Assembly (NCBI GenBank): GCA_045110575.1 | Contig: JBGCGF010000065.1 | Coordinates: 1-64,000, forward strand | Origin: CALDTK01 sp045110575 | GTDB lineage: Bacteria; Bacteroidota; Bacteroidia; Chitinophagales; Saprospiraceae | Reading direction: 5' to 3' | DNA: 64,000 nt | In this document: piece after piece, positions 52,280 through 60,615 of the stretch | How positions within the stretch are numbered: the first letter of the stretch is position 1 | Layout of the letters: the number at the start of each line of letters is the position of its first letter | Made by a program: the position numbers and the translations under genes | The notes under the pieces: model-generated | What the model was told of the DNA's origin: nothing | What the model saw: the letters and a program-made list of their open reading frames with translations, nothing else | Database searches by the model: none

Positions 52280-53133
52280 ATAAACTCCACGTTCTAGGCA
52301 AGGCAATCAATACCCTAGCACTGCTTTCGCCAAAACTTGCAGGCACCATCGCGGTGCGTCTTTTTATTCGGCCAAGGAGAATTCCTGTGCGTCCGAATGC
52401 GCAGCAATATCTTGATAAAGCCGAGCGCCTTCACGCTGAGCTTGAGCATCCTTTAGTGGGCTACAAGTGGCAAGCGAAAGGAGATGTAAAACAGCGTGTA
52501 CTTCTTGTTCACGGCTGGGAGAGTCATGCCGGTCGATGGGTGCCGCTGGTGCAGCGCCTTCGCAAGAAAGGGATAGAAGTTATCGCTTTCGATGGCCCAG
52601 CAGCAGGGCAAAGTGGTGGGAAAGAGACGCCATTCAACTATTACATCGAGTGCGTTGAGGAAATTGAGCGTCAACACGGTCCTTTCGATGCCGTGGTTGG
52701 TCACAGCCTTGGAGGTGGCGTCGCGGTGCAGCTTTGTGCTCGGCTTGATGGTTCCCGAAGGCCTTCAAAGGCTGTAGTCATGGCTGCTTTCGATGAAAGT
52801 AACCATGTTTTTGATCGCTATCATGGTATGCTAGCGCTCAGCGATCGAGTGCGCAAAGCCTTTGATGCGCACATTATACAATTAGTGAATGTTGGTCGGG
52901 AGGAGTCGTTGACGATTCAGGACTTTTCAAATCCAGCTGCCGCCAAAACCTTGTCTGACGTAGATGCACTGATCGTGCACAGTATCGACGATCCGGTAAG
53001 CCCATATCACGAAGGCGTTGCGATTCACGAAGCTTGGCCAGAAGCACAACTTGCCACCTTCGAAGACGAGTCACATCGTCTTCAAGGAAAGAACGTGTTG
53101 AGTAGTATTGTCTCCTTCTTAGCTGGCGTATAG
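52276..53133 (+). CDS. Alpha/beta hydrolase
   Basis: The 285-residue protein starts at a TTG overlapping the previous stop codon. It has the oxyanion segment VLLVHGWESHAGRW, the nucleophile elbow VGHSLGGG with Ser, the acid in IVHSIDDPVSP and the histidine in FEDESHRLQG. This is a complete serine hydrolase triad. The substrate is not known. The gene is translationally coupled to the MBL-fold hydrolase, and an exact 14-mer near its start encodes LSPK. Its 3' end overlaps the convergent VOC gene by 15 bp. Confidence 0.88.
   Translation: MNKLHVLGKAINTLALLSPKLAGTIAVRLFIRPRRIPVRPNAQQYLDKAERLHAELEHPLVGYKWQAKGDVKQRVLLVHGWESHAGRWVPLVQRLRKKGIEVIAFDGPAAGQSGGKETPFNYYIECVEEIERQHGPFDAVVGHSLGGGVAVQLCARLDGSRRPSKAVVMAAFDESNHVFDRYHGMLALSDRVRKAFDAHIIQLVNVGREESLTIQDFSNPAAAKTLSDVDALIVHSIDDPVSPYHEGVAIHEAWPEAQLATFEDESHRLQGKNVLSSIVSFLAGV
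52323..52336 (-). repeat. Iterated 14-mer (GCTTTCGCCAAAAC on + strand), exact copy 8
   Basis: Exact copy inside the alpha/beta hydrolase gene; encodes LSPK. Confidence 0.95.
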
Positions 53134-53538
53134 CCCAGCCATGTCCTTGAATCCTTTGATTTCAATCGGATTTCCAGAAGGGTCTTTCACAAAAACAGTC
53201 CATTGCTCACCAGGTTCCCCTTCGTATCGGAGCATCTTCGGGAATACGTATTCCGTGTCCGGTTCAGCTTCAAGACGGGTATTAACGGCTTGCCACGCAG
53301 GTAGGTCTAGCACAACGCCAAGGTGAGGCATCGGCACCTTCAATCCAGCTACGAGCCCAGTATTGGTGGTCGCAAAAGGCTCGCCTAGATGACAACTAAT
53401 CTGATGACCAAAGAAGTCGAAGTCAACCCAAGTCTCAGTACTACGGCCTTCGGTACAACCGAGCACACGTGCGTAAAAGTCGCGGGTCGTGTTGAGATCG
53501 GTAACGTGAAATGCAAGATGGAAGAGATGATGACGCAT
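53119..53538 (-). CDS. VOC-family (glyoxalase/dioxygenase-like) protein
   Basis: The 139-residue protein shows the vicinal oxygen chelate pattern: HLAFHVTDLNTTRDFYARVLGC, a middle HLGVVLDLPAWQAVNTRL, and the C-terminal FVKDPSGNPIEIKGF, where His and Glu are metal ligands. The exact reaction is unknown. It overlaps the alpha/beta hydrolase gene at the 3' end and faces the gene at 53579 with a short divergent promoter region. Confidence 0.88.
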   Translation of the reverse strand: MRHHLFHLAFHVTDLNTTRDFYARVLGCTEGRSTETWVDFDFFGHQISCHLGEPFATTNTGLVAGLKVPMPHLGVVLDLPAWQAVNTRLEAEPDTEYVFPKMLRYEGEPGEQWTVFVKDPSGNPIEIKGFKDMAGLYAS

Positions 53539-53566
53539 AGCGCAAAACTACTCTCCAAACCAATGT

Positions 53567-53574
53567 TACCTTGC
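53567..53574 (+). promoter_or_regulatory. -7 box TACCTTGC, 4 nt before ATG
   Basis: Directly precedes the ATG at 53579; suggests a leaderless transcript. Confidence 0.5.
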
Positions 53575-53578
53575 CCAC

Positions 53579-54127
53579 ATGTCCAACCTAATTAACCTAA
53601 AGCGCAAAGTTGCCGATTACCAACGTGTACTTGTCAATACAGCAGCGTATCGTAAAGCCTGGGACGACTCCCTAGGTGCTCAAATTATCACCGAGCTTAA
53701 GACGATCATGGAAGCCATCGAACTTCCTGCTACCATCGAAGAGAAGGAAGAGATCAACAACCTAGCGGCGGTAACGCTGTCTCTGGGTAACGTGAAGTCT
53801 GGCATGTCACAAGAAGTTGCCGATGGGGTAAACCGTGAGATGATCAAGCACAACGGTAGCTTGATGTACCAGCAGCTGTTTAACGGCAAAGTGATCGTCA
53901 TCATTCAGTATCCGTTTATCGAGAACTACGGTCAGCCGCAGCCTCCTAAAACCATCGCCATCTATCGCCCAGAAGAGCTACGTGCTCCGTTCTTCCAACG
54001 CCACGTTGAAGAGCTCCTCACCGAGGTGACAAAATGGGAAGACTACGATGACGATGAGCCAAACCAAAAGAAGATTGGTTTCAAGCTCAACTTCGAACAA
54101 CCTGACCTTACGGCTGCCGCAGAGTAA
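53579..54127 (+). CDS. Conserved hypothetical cytoplasmic protein, 182 aa
   Basis: No signal peptide or membrane segment. Predicted helices at the start (MSNLINLKRKVADYQRVLVNTAAYRKAW), a beta-like centre (GKVIVIIQYPFIENYGQ, PKTIAIYRPEEL) and an acidic segment (YDDDEPNQKK). It is followed 6 bp later by a DUF4442 gene, so likely an operon. I do not recognise the family. Confidence 0.75.
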   Translation: MSNLINLKRKVADYQRVLVNTAAYRKAWDDSLGAQIITELKTIMEAIELPATIEEKEEINNLAAVTLSLGNVKSGMSQEVADGVNREMIKHNGSLMYQQLFNGKVIVIIQYPFIENYGQPQPPKTIAIYRPEELRAPFFQRHVEELLTEVTKWEDYDDDEPNQKKIGFKLNFEQPDLTAAAE

Positions 54128-54133
54128 TATCTA

Positions 54134-54676
54134 ATGGGGCTATTCAAACACGCGGGCGAATCCTGGTGGACACGCACGTTTAGGTTCGGAATGAACTGCT
54201 ATCCGATGTACTTCGGAACTGGCGGTCGTATTCAATATATCGCTTCAGACTGGCGAGAGGTGCGCCTTTCGCTAGGGCTGAATCCGTTTACCTACAACTA
54301 TGTCGGGACCATCTTTGGTGGTGCCATGTTCTCTGCCAATGATCCTTTCTTGATGGTCATGCTCATGAACGTCATGGGCAAGGACAAACACGTAGTGTGG
54401 GATAAGGCCGCTAAGATTCGTTTTCGAAAGCCCGGTACGTCTAAGCTTCATATGCACATCAAGCTCGATGACGCATTGATCGAAGAAATTAAGACTACCG
54501 TCGCAGCAGAAAACAAATGGACGAAATGGCTCACCTTGCAATGGAAAGACAAGCACGGTGATGTTGTTGCCGAACTTGAACGTGAGCTTTATGTAGCCGA
54601 TAAAGCGTGGTACAAGCAGCGTCGAAAAGAAAGAGCCCCGTTGAGCGAGGGCGGGGCTTCCGCCAAAACCACATAA
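54134..54676 (+). CDS. DUF4442 hot-dog-fold (thioesterase-like) protein
   Basis: The 180-residue protein has the hot-dog pattern: RLSLGLNPFTYNYVGTIFGGAMFSANDPFL is the helix-containing region seen in DUF4442 / PaaI-like thioesterases, and WDKAAKIRFRKPG the following strand. It may hydrolyse an acyl-CoA thioester; activity unproven. A one-mismatch 14-mer at 54656-54669 encodes the C-terminal ASAKTT. The next gene follows at 11 bp. Confidence 0.85.
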   Translation: MGLFKHAGESWWTRTFRFGMNCYPMYFGTGGRIQYIASDWREVRLSLGLNPFTYNYVGTIFGGAMFSANDPFLMVMLMNVMGKDKHVVWDKAAKIRFRKPGTSKLHMHIKLDDALIEEIKTTVAAENKWTKWLTLQWKDKHGDVVAELERELYVADKAWYKQRRKERAPLSEGGASAKTT

Positions 54677-54687
54677 GTCAGACTAAC

Positions 54688-54930
54688 ATGTCAACTCAAA
54701 AAAAAGAAGTAACACCGTCAAGCATGCTCTTCTTATTTATCGGTGCAATCGGACTTGCGCTAGCTCCTTTTACACCTGAGCCGCATCTTTTCGGAAAGGT
54801 GCGCTGGGTACTAGGTGGGGCAGAAGGAATGGGAATGTCTGATTGGTTCGACTTGCTGATGCACGGGCTGCCAATCACTTTTGTGTTGTTGTGGGCTGGC
54901 TACAAGCTGGGCGTTAGACTGAAAGGCTAG
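54688..54930 (+). CDS. Small membrane protein, 80 aa
   Basis: The ATG at 54688 is 11 bp after the DUF4442 stop; the overlapping ATG at 54607 is not preferred. Two hydrophobic segments (MLFLFIGAIGLALAPF and LPITFVLLWAGYKLGV) flank a loop with KVRWVLGGAEGMG. No function is recognised. The last 4 bp overlap the stop of the convergent exonuclease gene. Confidence 0.75.
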   Translation: MSTQKKEVTPSSMLFLFIGAIGLALAPFTPEPHLFGKVRWVLGGAEGMGMSDWFDLLMHGLPITFVLLWAGYKLGVRLKG

Positions 54931-55901
54931 CCACACAGTTCTAGAAACGTATCCTCGTCAAGCAATTTAATAGGCAGTCCTTCAGCTTCAAGCTCTTGGG
55001 CTTTCTTCACCTTGCTCGTTACTTGTTGCCAAGTAGGGACTCCTTGCACAACGTAGTCCGTTAGCCTACTCACAGAGGTTGTGCATTTTCCGCCTCTTTC
55101 TAGCACCTTCCGTTGTGCTTCTTCGCGACTGCAGGTGGTTAGCTCACCAGTAAAGACAAAGCGTTTCCCATACACGGGGTGACCTTCATGGGCGTCGCTT
55201 GAATCAAAAACGATGTCCTTAATTTTCGGGTGGCTTGGCCAGTTGTGAATCTGTGTCCGGGGCTTCTCAACCACAGCCGCTGCAGGCTTTTTTGAGGCAC
55301 GCGTTAAGGAAGGGGTACTCTTTTTCTTTCGAGTAGACTTACCGTAGTCATCAATGCTACGCGGTTGAAGTCGCACTTCTTTAAGTAACTCATCGACATG
55401 TGTAGTGCCATAGATCTGCTGTGCCTGAATCATGATTTGCGCGCATGCATTCGCATCAGAAAGCGCCTGGTGGTGGTCGAGTTCAATGCCTAGAAAGGCG
55501 CTGATAACACCTAAGCTGTAGCGAGGTGATTCTGGCCAAACCCGTCTTGCCAATTGGACTGTGCAGGAATACGTCAGCGAAGGGATAGGCAATCCATACT
55601 GCTTCATCGACCCCAACAACACGCCCATGTCAAAGCTGGCATTGTGCGCCACCATGTGCTTGTTTTCGAAGTAGGGTAGCATCTCGTCGTAGAGCTCTTC
55701 AAACGTTGGCTCGTTGATCACCTGTTCGGGCCTGATGTTGTGCACACGAATGTTACCGTAATCGAAGCGATTCGGTGTTGGTCGTATCAACCTTCGGTAC
55801 GTGTCCACGACACGGCCGTCTTCGACGACCACCATTCCAATCTCGCAAGCGCTAGCCCAATTGCGATTGGCTGTTTCAAAATCTATTGCGACGAAGTCCA
55901 T
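54927..55901 (-). CDS. DnaQ-like 3'-5' exonuclease with C-terminal BRCT domain
   Basis: The 324-residue protein has the DEDDh exonuclease motifs: MDFVAIDFETAN (ExoI), AHNASFDMGVLLG (ExoII), and LDHHQALSDANACAQI (ExoIII with the catalytic His). A basic linker (KSTRKKKSTPSL) leads to a C-terminal BRCT domain (~residues 235-324; GKRFVFTGELTTCSREEAQ). It probably trims DNA in replication or repair. Its promoter on the minus strand shows TATATTTG at 55943-55936. Confidence 0.9.
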   Translation of the reverse strand: MDFVAIDFETANRNWASACEIGMVVVEDGRVVDTYRRLIRPTPNRFDYGNIRVHNIRPEQVINEPTFEELYDEMLPYFENKHMVAHNASFDMGVLLGSMKQYGLPIPSLTYSCTVQLARRVWPESPRYSLGVISAFLGIELDHHQALSDANACAQIMIQAQQIYGTTHVDELLKEVRLQPRSIDDYGKSTRKKKSTPSLTRASKKPAAAVVEKPRTQIHNWPSHPKIKDIVFDSSDAHEGHPVYGKRFVFTGELTTCSREEAQRKVLERGGKCTTSVSRLTDYVVQGVPTWQQVTSKVKKAQELEAEGLPIKLLDEDTFLELCG

Positions 55902-55975
55902 AGGGGTAGTAGCTACAACCAGTTAGGTAGTAGGGCAAATATAGCAACACAATTTGTTTGTACATTATCGTTCAT

Positions 55976-56752
55976 ATGTCTAAATCTAAATTTATTTATC
56001 CGGATGGAAAACGTACCTCTCGTCTTTTCATGCATGACGATTGGGTTCCTAATCATCACTATCATATCATCGGAAAGGCTGTGCCTGGTCGCCTCCTCTT
56101 CAAAGAGGAGATTCATTACCGAAGGTTTTTGCGAAAGTCTGTGCGCGACTTGTACCAGATGGTTTTTCAGATCTATGTCTATTGCCTTTTGCCCAATCAT
56201 TTTCACTTAGCGATAAGGACGCTGACTGAAGAGGAGATGCGGGAAAGGTTAGCTCCTTTAAAGAGGGAGCTACGTCCATTTCAAAGGGCTTTCTTGGAAG
56301 GCAGGCTTGATTGGCGAGCCTATGTGATTGCCACTTTTGGCGCAGCAACAAATAGCCACGCGCAGTATATCAATCACGCCCTTGGACTGAAGGGGCAATT
56401 ATTTGTGAAGCCAACACTACATGGCCTGACAGACAAGGGGGAACCAGGCAAGGAGTACTCACGTCGCATGGCAGCATATATCGCATTCAACTACTATAAG
56501 CACGGCTTGATGCCGGCAGAGGGGCAGTACCCTTGGAGCTCACTTCGCAAGCCGATGTACTATATCATTGAGCCTGAAATAGTGAAGCATTACGGTTCAG
56601 AGGAAGAATACATAACATACCATCTGAACTATCTCAAGAAGTACGGGGCACATATGCTCGACTTTGACGAGGAGGCCTTTTTTTCCAATCTGACACCAAG
56701 GCGATATATCGCTGATTACGGAGAGTGGCAGGCAGAGCAAGAAAAGAAGTAG
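55976..56752 (+). CDS. REP-associated tyrosine transposase (RAYT), second copy
   Basis: The ATG at 55976 (MSKSKFIYPDGKRTSR) is preferred over 55958 and gives 258 residues. It has YHIIGKAVPGRLLFKEE, the HUH motif in PNHFHLAIRT, and the Tyr helix AAYIAFNYYKHG. It is clearly homologous to the RAYT at 49777-50577, yet diverged along its whole length, so the two are not a recent duplication. Its stop is followed immediately by a perfect 29-bp palindrome. It presumably acts on palindromic repeats. Confidence 0.88.
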   Translation: MSKSKFIYPDGKRTSRLFMHDDWVPNHHYHIIGKAVPGRLLFKEEIHYRRFLRKSVRDLYQMVFQIYVYCLLPNHFHLAIRTLTEEEMRERLAPLKRELRPFQRAFLEGRLDWRAYVIATFGAATNSHAQYINHALGLKGQLFVKPTLHGLTDKGEPGKEYSRRMAAYIAFNYYKHGLMPAEGQYPWSSLRKPMYYIIEPEIVKHYGSEEEYITYHLNYLKKYGAHMLDFDEEAFFSNLTPRRYIADYGEWQAEQEKK

Positions 56753-56832
56753 GAGTTTTTGTGATTCGGGGGACGGGGTCCCTAAGCCCCTCGGGCTTGG
56801 GCAGGACCCCGTCCCCCGAATCACAAAAACTC
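56753..56832. repeat. Perfect 29-bp inverted repeat abutting RAYT stop
   Basis: Arms at 56753-56781 and 56804-56832 are exactly complementary (outer GAGTTTTTGTGATTC, inner GGGGACGGGGTCC); the centre holds a further AAGCCC/GGGCTT hairpin. It starts the base after the RAYT stop codon and ends 6 bp before the aspS stop. It could act as a terminator for both genes and as a RAYT substrate. Confidence 0.93.
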
Positions 56833-56838
56833 TACAAC

Positions 56839-58596
56839 CTATCCCCTTAGCTTCAAGTTCAACTCAACCAGCTGCTCCTCACTTACAACGTCAGGCGCAT
56901 CGATCATGACATCGCGGCCTTGGTTATTCTTCGGAAAGGCGATGTAGTCACGGATGCTCGTCTTGCCTTGCATCACTGCACACAAACGATCGAAACCGAA
57001 CGCAATACCACCGTGTGGTGGAGCACCGTACTCAAAGGCTCCCATCAAGAAACCGAACTGAGCTTCAGCTTCTTCTTTCGAAAAGCCAAGAAGGTCGAAG
57101 TTGCGAGATTGTAGCGCACGATCGTGGATACGAATACTACCACCACCAATCTCAGAACCATTGATTACCAAATCGTACGCATCAGCCTTGAGGTTTTTGA
57201 GCACCTCGTGATCCGTTGAATCCATGAGGTGACGCTCGCTTGGCTTCGGACTTGTGAATGGGTGGTGCATCGCATGGAAGCGGCCACCATCCTCGTCCCA
57301 CTCCAAGAGCGGGAAATCAATCACCCAAAGCGGCTTGAAATCACCTGGCTTTACTAAGTCAAGTTGCTTTGCCATTTCGAGGCGAAGCTCACCAAGCTGC
57401 TTGCGCACCTTATCTACCTCTCCAGAGAGAATGAGGATAAGATCGCCGGGCTTGGCGTCTGATGTTTTGGCGAAAGCTGTAAGGGCCTCCTGGTCATAGA
57501 ACTTGTCTACGCTACTCTTGAACGTGCCGTCGTCATTGCACTTCACGTACACCATGCCTTTGGCGCCGATCTGCGGACGCTTCACCCATTCCGTGAGCTT
57601 GTCAAGTTGCTTGCGCGTGAGACCTGCTGCACCAGGAACACATATACCTGCGACCAATGGAGCTTCGTCAAAAATCTTGAAATCTTTGCCTTTTGTCTCT
57701 GCGTTAAGGTCGATAATTTCGAGTCCAAAACGCATGTCCGGCTTGTCCGATCCAAAGCGACGCATCGCTTCATCGTACTTCATGCGCGGGAAATCACCCA
57801 GCTCAACATCGAGAACTGAGCTGAAAAGGTGACGTGTCAATCCTTCAAACTGGTTGAGGATATCCTCTTGCTCAACGAAGGCCATTTCACAGTCAATCTG
57901 TGTGAACTCCGGTTGGCGATCAGCACGCAAATCCTCATCACGGAAGCATTTCACAATCTGGAAATACTTGTCGTAGCCACTCACCATGAGTAGCTGCTTG
58001 AAGGTTTGCGGACTTTGCGGCAGCGCATAAAAGTTGCCCGGATTCATGCGGCTTGGAACCACAAAATCACGTGCACCCTCTGGAGTAGACTTAATGAGAA
58101 CCGGAGTTTCTATTTCTAGAAATCCGTCTCCACTCAACTGGCTACGAATTGCCTGCGCCATCTTACTTCTAAAGATGATCGCATTCTGCAGCGGACCGCG
58201 ACGTAAGTCGAGGTAACGATACTGCATACGGATGTCCTCACCACCGTCACTTTCGTCTTCAATGGTGAAAGGAGGGGTTTTAGCAGCATTTAGAACGGTG
58301 ATCGCTTTCGCAAAAACCTCTACATCTCCAGTCGAACGATCAGCATTTTTTGCTTGACGCTCACGGACAGCTCCACTCGCTTGAATGACAAATTCACGTC
58401 CTAGCGAATCGGCTATCTTCTGCATATCTGCACCCGAATCCGGATCAACTACAACTTGAGTGATACCGTAACGGTCGCGTACATCAAGAAAGATGAGGCT
58501 ACCGAATTGACGTTTGCTTTGGACCCAACCAGCAATGGTTACGTCTTGTCCAGCGTCGGTGAGGCGCAATTGGCCACAAGTGTGCGTGCGATACAT
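56839..58596 (-). CDS. aspS: Aspartyl-tRNA synthetase
   Basis: The 585-residue class II synthetase charges tRNA-Asp. It has the OB-fold anticodon domain (AGWVQSKRQFGSLIFLDVRDRYG), motif 2 region (KCFRDEDLRADRQPEFTQID), the bacterial GAD insertion (residues ~290-420) and motif 3 (GIAFGFDRLCAVM). Length and domains fit the bacterial type. Exact 14-mer copy at 57464-57477 encodes AFAKT within the GAD region, and a variant lies at 58304-58317. The 280-bp gap on its 5' side (58597-58876) holds no gene; it contains the hemA promoter. Confidence 0.96.
   Translation of the reverse strand: MYRTHTCGQLRLTDAGQDVTIAGWVQSKRQFGSLIFLDVRDRYGITQVVVDPDSGADMQKIADSLGREFVIQASGAVRERQAKNADRSTGDVEVFAKAITVLNAAKTPPFTIEDESDGGEDIRMQYRYLDLRRGPLQNAIIFRSKMAQAIRSQLSGDGFLEIETPVLIKSTPEGARDFVVPSRMNPGNFYALPQSPQTFKQLLMVSGYDKYFQIVKCFRDEDLRADRQPEFTQIDCEMAFVEQEDILNQFEGLTRHLFSSVLDVELGDFPRMKYDEAMRRFGSDKPDMRFGLEIIDLNAETKGKDFKIFDEAPLVAGICVPGAAGLTRKQLDKLTEWVKRPQIGAKGMVYVKCNDDGTFKSSVDKFYDQEALTAFAKTSDAKPGDLILILSGEVDKVRKQLGELRLEMAKQLDLVKPGDFKPLWVIDFPLLEWDEDGGRFHAMHHPFTSPKPSERHLMDSTDHEVLKNLKADAYDLVINGSEIGGGSIRIHDRALQSRNFDLLGFSKEEAEAQFGFLMGAFEYGAPPHGGIAFGFDRLCAVMQGKTSIRDYIAFPKNNQGRDVMIDAPDVVSEEQLVELNLKLRG
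57464..57477 (+). repeat. Iterated 14-mer GTTTTGGCGAAAGC, exact copy 9
   Basis: Exact copy inside aspS; encodes AFAKT in the gene sense. Confidence 0.95.
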
Positions 58597-58831
58597 ATTG
58601 AAGGCGGGTTTTGGCGAATCGTTAGATCAGCTCAGCTAAAGGCAGGAAGAAGAAGCATCCTCAACCTGCGCTATCGAGCCGCGAAAGTAGGAAGTTCGAG
58701 CACGATATGCACCCTACTTTGATTGACAGATAGATGACTGTTGATTGACGACATATTGACATTGTCTTATAACACTCCAAAAAAGTCGATTTCCAAGGCA
58801 GCAAGTGACTAGGCATTGACACTCAGGGCCG

Positions 58832-58860
58832 TTGTACTAAGTCTGTTTCGGCTATGTTTG
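58832..58860 (+). promoter_or_regulatory. Full Bacteroidota promoter: -33 TTG, -7 TATGTTTG
   Basis: TTG at 58832-58834 and TATGTTTG at 58853-58860 with an 18-nt spacer, 16 nt before the hemA ATG. It is the best promoter match in the window. Confidence 0.65.
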
Positions 58861-58876
58861 CAGTTCAGGATATTAC

Positions 58877-60157
58877 ATGCTAAACGCCTACAGACTTTTT
58901 ACCCTAACGCACCGTCAAGCTGCATTGGATCAGTTGGAACCGTATACGATTCCAGCCGAAGCAATGGACAGTACGCTAAGGCGTCTGCGCGAGCAACTTG
59001 GTTGGAAAGAGGTCTTCTACTTAGCTACTTGTAATCGCGTATTGTTTTTCTTCTACGAGGAGGATCGAGACCCTACCACGCTATCTGAATTAAGGAAAGC
59101 ACTTGGCATCGCGGATACTGATGATGTCGTCAAGCCTCTTTTCTTAAGCGGAACAGACGCAGTTTTACACCTCTACGATGTTGCTGCTTCGGTCGATAGC
59201 ATGGTTGTCGGTGAGCGCGAAATTTTACGTCAACTTCGACTGGCTTATTTAGCCTGTCACGAAGGCGGCCATTGTGGTGATCACTTACGCATCCTCATGC
59301 AGAGTGCTGTAGCTGCCGCCAAAACCGTTTACCACAAGACTAAAATTGGCCAGAAACCAGTTTCGGTGGTAAGCCTTGCTGCCCAGCGCATCCGTCAACA
59401 GCGTCTTGATCCAACTACCGCCCGCGTCTTGATGATAGGGGCAGGGCAGACCAATTGGCTCGTTTCTAAATTTTTGCAAAAGCAAGGATTCACAAACGTA
59501 ACCGTGGCCAATCGCTCTTTAGAGAATGCAGAGAAACTCGCGGCTGTTTTTAATGGCTACGCTACGTCTTTAGACGCGTTAGGCGACTACGACCAAGGAT
59601 TTGATCTATTGGTCGTTTGTACAGGAGCCACGAAAGCTGTCGTTGATCCTGCACTTTTCGCCAAGTTGCTCAACGGAGAAGCAGCAGAAGATAAAGTTGT
59701 AGTTGACCTCTCGGTCCCTCACAATGTTGACGCTCAAGTCATAGAGAAGTACGCTCCTACCTACATTCAGATTGACGATTTACGCAATCTAGCGCAGGAG
59801 AACCTCGCCTTCCGATCAGGAGAAGTAACCGAAGCTCGCAAGTTTATCGGAGAGCAGTTAGCTACTTTCAGAGCACGCGTGCAACAGCGTCGCATTGAGC
59901 TGGCGATGAAAGATGTGCCTTCTGAAATACGCTCTATTCGTAAGCGTGCAATGCGTGTTGTTTTCCAAAGAGAACTCGCCGACCTTGATGGTGATACTAT
60001 CGAGCTCATCGAGCGCATGATGCACTACATGGAAAAGAAGTGTATCGGTATTCCAATGAAGGCTGCGCGTGAAGCAGCCAAGCCACTGGAGGAAATCGAT
60101 CTGCTAGAGGAAATTGAGGTGGTAAATTCTACCGAGCTCCTAAAAGAGCCAACCTAG
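58877..60157 (+). CDS. hemA: Glutamyl-tRNA reductase
   Basis: The 426-residue NADPH enzyme converts Glu-tRNA to glutamate-1-semialdehyde, the first step of tetrapyrrole synthesis. It has the catalytic cysteine in YLATCNRVLFF (about residue 52), the segment DSMVVGEREILRQLRLAY, and the NADPH-binding VLMIGAGQTNWLVSKFL. The C-terminal dimerisation helices are present. A 2-mismatch 14-mer variant lies at 59312. The last 18 bp overlap the convergent holin-like gene. Confidence 0.93.
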   Translation: MLNAYRLFTLTHRQAALDQLEPYTIPAEAMDSTLRRLREQLGWKEVFYLATCNRVLFFFYEEDRDPTTLSELRKALGIADTDDVVKPLFLSGTDAVLHLYDVAASVDSMVVGEREILRQLRLAYLACHEGGHCGDHLRILMQSAVAAAKTVYHKTKIGQKPVSVVSLAAQRIRQQRLDPTTARVLMIGAGQTNWLVSKFLQKQGFTNVTVANRSLENAEKLAAVFNGYATSLDALGDYDQGFDLLVVCTGATKAVVDPALFAKLLNGEAAEDKVVVDLSVPHNVDAQVIEKYAPTYIQIDDLRNLAQENLAFRSGEVTEARKFIGEQLATFRARVQQRRIELAMKDVPSEIRSIRKRAMRVVFQRELADLDGDTIELIERMMHYMEKKCIGIPMKAAREAAKPLEEIDLLEEIEVVNSTELLKEPT

Positions 60158-60520
60158 AAGGAAGTTGACTGCAGCCATTGCAAATGCGACGAGCATTGCG
60201 GTCTTGAATCCATCAAACTTGACACTGTCCATTATCTTGTCTGCCACCATGATCGCAGCAGCAGTCACGACAAGTGACCAGATACCAAGCGTCAGGAAGT
60301 TTAGGAAACCGAAGTTGACGATTCCGAATACCCATGTGAGTAAGCCAACTATCACAGCCATAATCACCGCGCTAACAGGCGTTGATATCGATACTCCATC
60401 GAGATACTTATTACATCCTAGAAGTACGAGTGTGTTGATGACAATACCTGTCAATCCTCCACTGATTCCAGAAGTGTTGATGTCAATAAGAAGGTTGATC
60501 GGTTCTGTGATGTAGCTCAT
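60140..60520 (-). CDS. Phage-holin-superfamily-IV-like membrane protein
   Basis: The 126-residue protein has four hydrophobic segments (GLTGIVINTLVLLG, VSAVIMAVIVGLLTWVF, LTLGIWSLVVTAAAIMVA, AMLVAFAMAAVNFLLGWLF) and the FLNFLTLGIWSLVVTA core typical of family Phage_holin_4_2. Despite the name these are chromosomal membrane proteins in many bacteria. No phage genes lie nearby. The function is unknown. Confidence 0.8.
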   Translation of the reverse strand: MSYITEPINLLIDINTSGISGGLTGIVINTLVLLGCNKYLDGVSISTPVSAVIMAVIVGLLTWVFGIVNFGFLNFLTLGIWSLVVTAAAIMVADKIMDSVKFDGFKTAMLVAFAMAAVNFLLGWLF

Positions 60521-60599
60521 GACCGTAAGATGGGAAGACTAGTTGAATAATGACGTGAAGTTTCGACGAGGACCCTACACATGCTCGACCAAGAGGTTC

Positions 60600-60607
60600 T
60601 ACATTTG
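60600..60607 (+). promoter_or_regulatory. -7 box TACATTTG, 8 nt before ATG
   Basis: Exact TAnnTTTG box upstream of the thiolase gene. Confidence 0.5.
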
Positions 60608-60615
60608 CATTTAGT

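Noticed and set aside
49777..56752. RAYT genes as IS200/IS605 insertion sequences
   Set aside because: No OrfB partner and no left/right-end structure; the motifs and flanking palindromes fit RAYTs better.
58597..58831. Possible small gene or RNA between aspS and hemA
   Set aside because: No frame with a good start and length and no clear RNA fold; only promoter elements near hemA were seen.
7753..59325. Further 14-mer look-alikes with two or more mismatches (such as 7753, 20040, 28600, 39560, 47155, 52936, 56125, 59312)
   Set aside because: Too degenerate to count without a statistical test; left out of the copy number.
60140..60520. Holin-like protein as a sign of a prophage
   Set aside because: No other phage gene is near; this family is common in bacterial chromosomes.
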